DNA from: Hydractinia symbiolongicarpus
Lineage: Eukaryota; Cnidaria; Hydrozoa; Anthoathecata; Hydractiniidae
NCBI RefSeq assembly: GCF_029227915.1
Contig: NC_079875.1
Location: forward strand, 9,113,001 to 9,173,000
Length of the DNA: 60,000 bases
Direction of reading: 5' to 3'
In this document: positions 51,773 to 60,000 of the stretch, one piece after another
How positions within the stretch are numbered: position 1 is the first letter of the stretch
Layout of the letters: each line of letters opens with the position of its first letter
Notes under the pieces: model-generated
What the model was told of the DNA's origin: nothing
What the model saw: the letters and a program-made list of their open reading frames with translations, nothing else
Database searches by the model: none
Made by a program: the position numbers and the translations under genes

Positions 51773-52336
51773 TCATCTGTCCGCCGTATCTCTTATGTGT
51801 AGGGTAACTGCTGTCTTCATACCACCCCATAGCACCTTACCATCCTGACCTGTGACTCTCATGGTAAGTGATTGAAGTAAACCTTTCTTTAGTTTCTTAT
51901 ATTGCGGATTTTTCGGTTCAATATATGTAAAATCACCACCATACTCGGATATATGATATGTCATCAGGTTGTTGCTATATTCACCATCTTTAAGATTTAA
52001 CGAGTTATCCAATTCATTAAGATTAAAATGTAGTTCCGTTACACCCTCCATATTGAATATTTTACTCAACTTAGAGTTTCTAGCTAGTTGTGTTGATTTT
52101 ACATCACCTCTCACGATTGAATTCAACTCCCTCCCTGTGTAGTGCTGACCCTGTTGTAACCTAACCGTGGTAACTCCGTCAGCCAAGGGTATATCTATTG
52201 GAGCTGTAGCTACATATGTGACATTATCCGAAAACGTCTCCACGATCGCAACCTCCTTTGTACCATGTGAGTTGTCTATCGGTTGATACAAATAGATTTT
52301 CTTCTCGCTATTTACGTCCTTTATTGTGATATACAT
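51773..52336 (-). CDS. mCP: Minor capsid (penton-type) protein
   Basis: 187 aa, beta-rich. It starts MYITIKDVNSEKKIYLYQPI and has a mid region ELHFNLNELDNSLNLKDGEY and a C-terminal strand KTAVTLHIRDTADR. Size and position next to the major capsid gene fit the single jelly-roll vertex protein of Polintons. The ATG is directly preceded by CTAATATAATA and faces the divergent gene at 52375 across 38 bp. No hairpin follows it, so it may be co-transcribed with the capsid and ATPase genes. Confidence 0.82.
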   Translation of the reverse strand: MYITIKDVNSEKKIYLYQPIDNSHGTKEVAIVETFSDNVTYVATAPIDIPLADGVTTVRLQQGQHYTGRELNSIVRGDVKSTQLARNSKLSKIFNMEGVTELHFNLNELDNSLNLKDGEYSNNLMTYHISEYGGDFTYIEPKNPQYKKLKKGLLQSLTMRVTGQDGKVLWGGMKTAVTLHIRDTADR

Positions 52337-52374
52337 TATTATATTAGAGATTGTGAATATATTTAAATCAAAGA
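52337..52374. promoter_or_regulatory. 38-bp bidirectional promoter region
   Basis: Very short AT-rich gap between the divergent start codons of the minor capsid gene and the 389-aa protein gene. It contains TATTATATTAG toward the minus strand and ATATATTTAAAT toward the plus strand. Confidence 0.55.
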
Positions 52375-53544
52375 ATGGATGATATTTTCAGATATAATCC
52401 GAATTCGGCATATAAGCCAAATGGAGGGCGGGATCTTCAAATATTGGGCGCTAGGGATCTGTACAAACAGGCCATTATTGTGTCTGAAAGTGGCTCTTTC
52501 CCCGCTTCCTTTCCTAATATTTTTACCAATTATGAACTTAGTCAGAACGCGCAACGTATGAGAATTTGGAATGAGCAACCTTTTAGACTATGGCAAACCC
52601 AGCTAAATTTTGCAACTTGGTGCGCTTCAAGTGCCTGTGGTGTAAGTTCCGAACACCTGAAGTATGGTAGATCTATGGTCAGGTCAATATATCGTTTTCA
52701 TGTGTATTATCACATTAGACGAATCATTAAGCGCCTGCAAACACCTCTGCCCTTTGAGAATAGTTTTAACCAATATGATAATCCCTATTCAAATGAGGAA
52801 TTTCTAAAAATCTGTGGCGAGTATGATGTTGATTCCAACCCCATGAAATACAGAGGTCAGTACTTTTTCAGTTCATATCAAAAAAGACGTAAAGACTATC
52901 CAACTCCCGGGTTGAGTTATTTCACTAACGACTCCATGACGCGGTGGATTGTGGAAAAATCCGATGGATTTACAAAAACGGGCCTTGTGAAGATCTCAAG
53001 CAGTGTTAGGGCCTATGCCTATCTTGTTCTTAGTTCTCAGGCCTCGGCACGCTCCTCCATCCTTGGTAATGATTCAAGTGCTCTGACCGCCCAAAGAGTT
53101 TTTATGAATAACCTTGAAGACATTGTTAACCGTAGGGTTGATATTCAGGAGGACATTAAACGTTATCAGGATACGTTAAACTACGCTTCAAGTAAGGTTG
53201 ATTATTCGGTTGGACAAGGTATTTATATGTTACCTAGTGACATGAATCTCAGAATTAAGACAGGGGTGGTAGGTTACAACAACAAGATTTTGATATCGGG
53301 TGAAGATCTTACCATTGGTATCAATCGAAAGGTCAATGTTACCGAATCGCATAAGATAACTAAAAAGAAGCCTGTAACACCCGATTATCCTGATAAACAC
53401 ATCACCGTACACCACGTGGATACTACAGATAAACACATTACTGCACCTTACCACAAAGATACTCCTCCTACACACGAAGATGAGAAGATCGCTCTTGTGA
53501 TTGTTATGACAACGGGTTATTTCATATGGTATTTGTTTAGATAA
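52375..53544 (+). CDS. Conserved structural-type protein with C-terminal membrane anchor
   Basis: 389 aa. A helical, Arg- and Tyr-rich N-terminal two-thirds (LSQNAQRMRIWNEQPFRLWQ, SSACGVSSEHLKYGRSMVRS, NRRVDIQEDIKRYQDTLNYA) is followed by a short duplicated DKHIT linker (residues about 343-360) and a C-terminal hydrophobic helix (IALVIVMTTGYFIWYLFR). No catalytic triad of an adenovirus-like protease is evident. Position opposite the capsid cluster suggests a virion component; function unknown. A 7-bp hairpin starts 2 bp after the stop codon. Confidence 0.82.
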   Translation: MDDIFRYNPNSAYKPNGGRDLQILGARDLYKQAIIVSESGSFPASFPNIFTNYELSQNAQRMRIWNEQPFRLWQTQLNFATWCASSACGVSSEHLKYGRSMVRSIYRFHVYYHIRRIIKRLQTPLPFENSFNQYDNPYSNEEFLKICGEYDVDSNPMKYRGQYFFSSYQKRRKDYPTPGLSYFTNDSMTRWIVEKSDGFTKTGLVKISSSVRAYAYLVLSSQASARSSILGNDSSALTAQRVFMNNLEDIVNRRVDIQEDIKRYQDTLNYASSKVDYSVGQGIYMLPSDMNLRIKTGVVGYNNKILISGEDLTIGINRKVNVTESHKITKKKPVTPDYPDKHITVHHVDTTDKHITAPYHKDTPPTHEDEKIALVIVMTTGYFIWYLFR

Positions 53545-53545
53545 A

Positions 53546-53570
53546 GATTGACGTCAATTAAATGTCAATC
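53546..53570. terminator. Weak hairpin after the 389-aa gene
   Basis: GATTGAC, 11-nt loop, GTCAATC. The weakest member of the series and without the TTAC core. Confidence 0.5.
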
Positions 53571-53798
53571 AAACCATAATAACAATAGAGAAACAATGCA
53601 TTCCTTACATACCAAATATCCTTAGCAACGGCTACTTTCGTTTTAACTTTTTTCTTATGTAAACAACTTTCTGGTATGTAAAATATGTAAAATCCTATTG
53701 TTATAAACGTTTGATTGACAGATGGTAGATAACAAAAACTGCTTTCCGATAGAATCTATAAAGTGGTATAAAGAAATGTAATCGTGAATATAATCACA

Positions 53799-54134
53799 AT
53801 GGCTTTTCCAACAGTTGAAGAATTTGAACAAAACATAGAACAAGTTACTCCAATCATAAAGTGGAGAGAGCTGCCTAAAAACGATATTTACCTTGTTAAA
53901 TATGTGAAAGAGATGGAAATATCAAGACCCGGTGCTCTTTCTGAAAAATCTATGTATGCGGAGGTTCAAGATAGAATGGGAAATAAATATAAGACATGGT
54001 TGCCCGCAAGACTTTGTGATGAATTAAAGGATTATAGTTTCAAGGGTGATGCCTTTGTCAGATCAAATGGTCTCAAACAATCTCAAAATAATCATCAAAA
54101 TCAATTCTTCAGTTATGACATTATGTGGCGCTAA
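53799..54134 (+). CDS. Small conserved protein, possibly single-strand DNA-binding type
   Basis: 111 aa from the ATG at 53799 (MAFPTVEEFEQ). An upstream GTG frame is not needed. A short helix is followed by a beta-rich region (IIKWRELPKNDIYLVKYVKE, YAEVQDRMGNKYKTWLPARL), a strand order compatible with an OB fold. The end is polar (QSQNNHQNQFFSYD). An OB-like DNA-binding role is only inferred. It is preceded by an unusually long 254-bp AT-rich leader region and followed by a hairpin matching the one after the integrase. Confidence 0.7.
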   Translation: MAFPTVEEFEQNIEQVTPIIKWRELPKNDIYLVKYVKEMEISRPGALSEKSMYAEVQDRMGNKYKTWLPARLCDELKDYSFKGDAFVRSNGLKQSQNNHQNQFFSYDIMWR

Positions 54135-54153
54135 ACCTTGCAATGTTGCAATC

Positions 54154-54178
54154 ATCTTTACTTGTTTCTGGTAAAGAT
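54154..54178. terminator. Hairpin after the rightmost element gene
   Basis: ATCTTTAC, loop, GTAAAGAT. 23 of 25 positions are identical to the hairpin at 45215. TTGCAA is repeated just before it (54138-54151). Confidence 0.75.
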
Positions 54179-54229
54179 AGACACACATAACACATAACAC
54201 ATAACACTATAAATTATAGGAGACGACAG

Positions 54230-54295
54230 ATGAGGGTGGGTAGGGGCCCAGGGGACGGGGATGGGGCCAGGGGGACACGGCCGGGGCGGGGGGTT
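54230..54295 (+). other. G-rich block with G-quadruplex consensus
   Basis: GGGTGGGTAGGGG is followed by further GGGG runs with loops of 1-5 nt. It is the most GC-rich stretch in the flank, just outside the last element gene. Confidence 0.7.
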
Positions 54296-57200
54296 TTGGA
54301 CGGATATTATAGAGCATGCCCGCTTATTTAACGTAAAGTGGTAAAGTGCACATGGATTTTATGGACTCTTCTATCGTTGATTTAACGGGGATGATCCGTA
54401 ATTTAACGTGGGATGGGAAACTGCTAAGTGGATCTGTCCTAACATTGGGATTTTCCTATCTCTCTGTTTAGTTAAAAGAAATACTCAGCAATTTTATTTT
54501 GCAGCATAAGTTTTCATAACACTATTAAAATTGGTAGCTGTCTAACTGCGTTTAGCATAAGAAAGAATTTTGTTGCAGCCAAACTGCATTTCGCTACTTT
54601 CACCGTTTTTTCTCCAGGAGGTAGCTAAGGAGTCAGCCAGTTAAACACAACTTCCACATAAAAATAAATAATATTGGCTAGGATAAAAAGCTGTTAATAA
54701 TAACTAAAGCTAGCTAGCCAGCTAGCAGTAGAATGCTCAAAAATAATCTTCCTGGCCAAAGATTTTTACATGGCTAAAAAACGTGACAATATATTTATCT
54801 TAACTTGTAAAAACATGCATAAAACAAATATTCCAAAAATAGAAAGATTTTAGAACACAAAAAGTTCAAACAGACCTATAAACCTAGCACTGACCACGAC
54901 TACTTTCAAAACCAAAATGCCCTTCGTCGTCATGTTCCCTGGTTGGCATGTCCAGGTCGCGAAAATCTTGTATCGGTTTTTCAAAGAATGAAGCGTTTTG
55001 ATTGTTAAAGTACGTGCGAGCGGTCAAAACAAAACCAATAAAATTGCCAGTAAAACTATCCTATTTGTTTTCTGTGGCTCCTGAGCGGAATAGGCGATTG
55101 AGATCACGGGGTAATTATTATCAAAAATGGCATATTAAAATAATTGCATTAATTTTAATCACTAAATTTATTTTTCTTAGTTAGTTTAATGAATAAAAGT
55201 AATTGACTTAATTAAGGAAATAAATAATTTTCCAAGTTCATGTTAATCAATTATAAAGTTGTCTTCTGAACAATCCCCCCTTGTCTCTGGAAATCGCGAA
55301 AGGACCAAAGGAATATCGATAACCCTTTTAAACACACGCACAAAATACGTTATATTTTAATGGTTACTATAAGCGTTGCACGTTGCTTAGTAACAATAAG
55401 TTTAGTTATTAAAAGTCAGATTGGAATTCAGCGAGAAAATCTTCAAAATTTAGGAAGATCTGACGACAACCTGGAATTGAGAAAGATACAAAATATTGAC
55501 ATTTTTTAAAGCAGTTTAATACAGACTGTGTACCAATTTTCGAAGGTAATCTTTCGACTTGATTTCTGCACACCTAACTCAAGGTTGGTGAACCTGAGCA
55601 CTACCGGATTGGAAATTTACGTGGTTTTAAAGTTGAATGGTCACAATTTATAGATAATAGACGATGACGGTATTTTGATCTTGCTGTGACACCAACTATT
55701 GTACTTGAAGTAAAGACTAAAATTATTCCTCAATTTATAAGGCGATTTTGACGTTTCAGGTACTTTCGACAATCTGATGAACCTTCTAGTGCTCTTTGTT
55801 TTTTTATTTGCATTGCTTTATATTTTATTTATATATTTTAATAATTTATTATACATTTTTTTATTGTTTTTCTTATGTTATAATGATATTTCTTGAAACA
55901 GGTGTTTAAATTGTTATTAATACAACTAGTTGAGTAAAGTTTATGTTTTTAACGAATAACTTTATATATCATTTGCGTTAAGGTGTCATTCGGCGAGTAT
56001 ATGTTTATTTATTCACCATTTTCTATTTCGAAATTAGTTGATTAAACTCGCTTATATTTTTTTAAACATGGCTTCATTTCTGGCTAGTTAGCTTTATTTA
56101 TATAAGTGTATAAATTTCCAGCTGTTGGGTAAAATGCATCCTGCTGCGATATACATTATGCCTCTAGTAACTAGATATATTTTATTTTAACCCTATTGTT
56201 CTTGAGAATTACCACCTTGTTTATCTGTTTTCCCTGTTTTTAAAATTCTAATTCGGAATAAACCGGAATTTTTCAGGGATTTCTTAGTACTCTACTTACG
56301 CGCAAAAACCAAACAATAAGTTATAACACCAATCATATCACTAACAAAAAATCACACATTCTCAAACGCGATTTAGATGAAGGTAATGGTTTAAACACTA
56401 CTAATGAAGTTACAAGAAAAAATGCTGACATCAACAGGTAAATAATTATGCTTATTTATTCCTTCATCTTATAGCTACTAGCTATAATTGTACCAAATTT
56501 AAAGTCATATAAATCACTTTTGCTAAAATGCCTAAAAAGCTCATACCAAATAAGGTGAAAGAAATCGTTTAAAATATTGTTATGACTTGACCTTGTAGTC
56601 AGAAGTAATAATACTGCTGTCGAGCTATTTTTATTGACCTACGAGAAAATACATATTACCACGGATTGTACCATAACATTTCATCCCCTCCCTCCCTTCG
56701 GACATTGCACAGTGTAAAGTATAAAGTATAAAGGCTTTATATTTTATATCAGATTCCTAGGCTTTTAGAAACCTTGTTTTCAACTAAATTAATATGTTCT
56801 TAGAATTGGTTTGTAATGAGATCCCCTATAAACATCTCCTGTTTTAAAGGCTAAGACAACCCTAGCTATTTTCAATTTTTTTGGACCAATGCCTGTAGTT
56901 AAATATGATTTAAATATATGGTGACTTTAGTTCCTTTACACAGCCCTTTTTGACATTAATGCTGATGTGATCAAAACCAGGACTTTTGTTGATTTGCAGA
57001 GAATGAAATGCTGCCTCATTTTGCAGAGTTCACCTGCGAATTTACTGGCAGAACATTTAAATAGATTAATGTTAACGTTTTTTGTAACGCTAGTAAGCAG
57101 TGAGCGGCACTAGTCCAGTGTAGCGGCACTAAATTAATGGAGCGGCAAGGAATTTGTTATAATTCTTGAGATTGTGAGACAATGAAGCTCCGGGGTGAGA

Positions 57201-58949
57201 AAAATAACCTCATTGACCAATTTAGGAAAGCTTTTACTAATTTTGTTAAATCGTTTTGTCATTTCATCAACGCGTGGAATAGAAAATCAAACGGTAGGTA
57301 AATCGTGGTTGTTATTCCATAGAACTTCGTATAAAACTGGATTCTGTACGGAAAGAGTGTTTTAACAAAATGCGTGTCGTCTAAAAGTAATAAGCTAAAA
57401 GAATATGATAAATAAAAGGTTCATTCTAAGAACTACTTTAATAAAACAAACAAATGCTGGACTAATGAAATAACTGATATATCAATATCATTATATCAAG
57501 GAGTTTGCCTCTTTGATATATCAACGTTTTGGTAAGCCGCAGTTTTATAAAATAATTCTTATTCTTTTGTTTATTGGTAAGTTTCAATTTTTTTTTATTT
57601 TTTTTTTGCTTTCATTAAATATTTTATATTTGTCTGCTACTACCATTGAAAAAAATTCAATTATTGATAATTTATATTTTGTTCACACTTGCAGTTAAAC
57701 AACGAATAAATGTTTAAATTTTTACTATGGTTACCCCATTTACGCAAATTCTTGCAAGGAAGTTGAGATAATTAAAGAAAAGGATTTTTTTCATTTACAC
57801 TCATCTTTTAGGAAATATATTTGGGAGCTTGAGCGGTGTGGGGGAATTTTTATGTCAGCTAGACACTGTGCCACATGTTTTTCTGAGATAGAAGCCTAAA
57901 TACGAAAATTGTCTGTTTTAGTAGCGTAATTGGTCGCGTGTCTGCGGAGCATTTTTTAACACCCTGGTGTAATCTATATTGTTTTAGATAAAAGATTTCA
58001 ACACGTTTTAGAAACAACTGAAAAAAAATTTATTCATTTTATGACATTGATACAAGATAAATCTTCCTCTTCAAGAAGAGACAGAAAACAGGAGTTTTTG
58101 ACTTCCGCCACCCAGCATAATTCATGTATTCAAAGAATGAAAACACAATACTTTATCAATAAATAACCAATATATGTTTAACTAGGTTAATCAATAGATA
58201 TTTATAAAAATATGATGAGAACAATAAGAATAATGTTCTGCATTCTACATACTGAGGAGCTAACCATAAAACCAGTATACTTCATTAATACGTAAACGAA
58301 ATCAGACGAAATGAAATAAATTGTTGTTTGCGAGCATTAAGATTTATGATGGAAATGATGAGAAGAATTTTTATTTCGCGAAAGAATATTTTTTTCGCTG
58401 TTGTTTTTCTGTGTGTTTTTTTTTTTTTTGTTTTGTCGTCTTTTTTAAAGCCATTTTCTTGCATTCTCTTCCCTAACCCCCACTTCACTTTCAATCTTTG
58501 GAAAGTTTTCAAATCAAGACATTTTTAATCCCCGCACTATTAATATTTTGGTTTTTACCACCCAGGACATTTTCAGATTGTGACCCCTACTATTACTGGA
58601 GGCCTGAGAGTAGATGAACAAAAACTCTCTTTTTGTCATTGCTTGGTGCCTTAGTTATATTGTGAAGACAATAGGACGTAGCAATGTCGAACCTAAAATG
58701 TTTAACAAGAATAGGGTTAAATTTGTGCATCTGAAAGGAGTCAATACCAAAAATTAAAGTCTCAAGGAGTTTTTCCATTTATTTTGTCACAAGATCAAAG
58801 GTTAATATGAGGCTCGTAGCCTACGATTGGCCATTTAAGGTGTGGCACAAAGCTAGTCTACAACACTTACATGACAGGAAGATCTTGAGGCCCATATAGT
58901 CTATATTTTTGTGTTTTTCTAAGCTGTCTGTAACTAATTCATTTAGCCA
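54296..58949. other. AT-rich stretch without recognised genes
   Basis: No conserved domain or splice-consistent exon chain was seen on either strand. Open frames at 55002-55184, 57513-57698 and 58285-58528 are low-complexity or lack homology. A triple AGCGGCA word occurs at 57103-57150. Part of this may be upstream sequence or introns of the galactosyltransferase gene. Confidence 0.65.
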
Positions 58950-60000
58950 ATGTTACAGTTGATCATTTTTCGTAGATTTCACTACACTTTTGATGAAACT
59001 GGGAACATCTACAATCAGGAGGATCGAAATTTTTATTGGGCTATTTTTGGCAAATTAAGAATGACTCATAACATCAGATTTCGATGGTTAAAAGCATCAT
59101 TCGGACGCAAGAAAGTTGGGTTTTTCATCATTTCAATTCAAGTGGTATTGTTGTTGTATTACGGACAGTATTTATCCAAATGGAAACAGCATATTAATTC
59201 AATGAAGACACCGGTATTATTATTCTTAATGGGTGATGAAATTGTAAAAGAAATTTCTTTTATACAAAATAATTATTATTTGGCTAGCTTAAATATCAAA
59301 CCGAAAGGAAAGAAGAAAGATGTAACATTATTACTTATTGTATCAACCGGGCCAAGAAGATACGACAGAAGAGCCACTATACGTAAAACATGGTGGCAGC
59401 AATGCAAACCTACAGGAAAGGTGTATTTTGTCAACAAATACTTCAACTTTTGTTGATTTTTAGTTACTTAAGTGCAGAAACCTTCCCAGAAAATCACTTA
59501 CGCGCATCGATGTTCTTTAAATATCTTGCGACATAAACTTTCGCAATTTTGGCCAAAAATCGCGAAATTCGCAAATGTTTTCTGCACTTAAAAAATTAGT
59601 CTATATACCCTTGACTCAGTAATACTCATAGTCAATAATGCATTATTTTTGTCTTAGGTGGTACCAGAATGTATATTTATAACAGATGAACGCTCAAAAG
59701 GTCAAGAATTTTATGACATCATGAAAAATGAATCCGACACATACCATGACATGCATTTTCAAAACTTATCTGGTGGTGTAGAGTTTGGTAAACGATTTCT
59801 ATATCATATGGTGTACGCAGTAACAAATTATAACTTCGATTATTTTCTAAGAATGGATGACGATTACTTCTTCTGTATGGAAAAGTTTCTTCACGAAATC
59901 CCAGTCCCAATGGAGAAATATTTTCACTGGGGATGGATACATGATAATCCTGGTATAACACGCCCAGAAGAAAGCATGATTTTACTTTCAAGGGATGTTA
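58950..60000 (+). CDS. GT31 beta-1,3-galactosyltransferase-like (5' part, two exons, continues past window)
   Basis: Exon 58950-59420 ends at a GTGTAT donor, and the next exon starts at 59658 after TTAG, in phase. The start is uncertain: ATG at 58950, ATG at 59061 (MTHNIRF), or an upstream exon spliced at CGTAG near 58976. Residues about 57-74 form a signal anchor (VGFFIISIQVVLLLYYG), giving a type II Golgi protein. The GT31 motifs are LIVSTGPRRYDRRATIRKTW, then ECIFITDE, then the metal-binding RMDDDYFF, then HWGWIHDNPG. Family role: transfer of galactose or N-acetylglucosamine in beta-1,3 linkage to glycoproteins or glycosaminoglycan linkers. Acceptor specificity cannot be told. Confidence 0.88.

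Larger units (their letters stand above)
41501..54180. mobile_element. Polinton/Maverick-type virus-like element (left end lost in gap)
   Basis: The defining set is present: retroviral-type integrase, FtsK/A32-like packaging ATPase, double-jelly-roll major capsid protein and a minor capsid protein, plus a replication-type N-terminus. Coding density is high (over 80%), with no introns and mixed strands, and the region is visibly more GC-rich than the flanking DNA. Terminal inverted repeats and target duplication could not be found: the left end is in or beyond the gap, and the right end is inferred to lie between the last hairpin (54178) and the G-rich block. A maturation protease is not seen. 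Most known Polintons are 15-20 kb, so several kb are probably missing. Confidence 0.9.

Noticed and set aside
52375-53544. Adenovirus-like maturation protease
   Set aside because: No recognisable His-Asp/Glu-Cys arrangement and a C-terminal membrane anchor, so it is left as an unassigned structural-type protein.
55002-58528. Several 60-75 codon frames right of the element
   Set aside because: Low complexity or no family resemblance; consistent with chance in AT-rich DNA.

Overview
The window looks like nuclear DNA of a non-bilaterian animal, most likely a cnidarian. It is AT-rich, with intron-rich metazoan genes (canonical GT-AG introns), long (TA)n arrays, satellites and many small inverted-repeat elements, plus one inserted Polinton/Maverick-type virus-like element. 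The host species cannot be fixed from this sequence. Domain calls rest on reading motifs and on knowledge of the families; no database search was run.

Layout: (1) 1-6575, minus strand: an SREBP-type bHLH membrane transcription factor, ten exons visible, C-terminus off the left edge. (2) 6576-11181: non-coding, rich in short inverted-repeat elements. (3) 11182-29582, minus strand: Integrator subunit 3 (INTS3), reconstructed as 30 exons totalling 3303 nt (1100 codons plus stop). (4) 29600-31996: a 5'-truncated, broken non-LTR retrotransposon just upstream of the INTS3 start codon, ending in a (TAA)n tail. (5) 32017-41000: repeats only: a 20-22 bp minisatellite, a perfect 42-bp palindrome, a (TA)n array, and an 89-bp satellite that turns into a 178-bp dimer. 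(6) 41001-41500: an assembly gap of exactly 500 N. (7) 41501-about 54180: the virus-like element. (8) 54180-58949: no gene recognised, beginning with a G-quadruplex-like block. (9) 58950-60000, plus strand: start of a GT31 beta-1,3-galactosyltransferase-like gene.

The virus-like element carries a DD35E integrase, a packaging ATPase, a major capsid protein and a minor capsid (penton-type) protein. It also has the N-terminal part of a replication-type protein cut by the gap, several small membrane proteins, and three consecutive genes sharing a SAP/LEM-like N-terminal motif. One of those three ends in a RING finger with MDM2-type zinc-ligand spacing. Genes lie in strand-switching clusters. Most cluster ends carry a short palindromic hairpin with the core TTAC...GTAA, which I read as 3'-end or termination signals. 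All ORFs except the one at the gap are uninterrupted, so the insertion looks recent or maintained. No maturation protease was found, and no polymerase catalytic domain is visible outside the gap.
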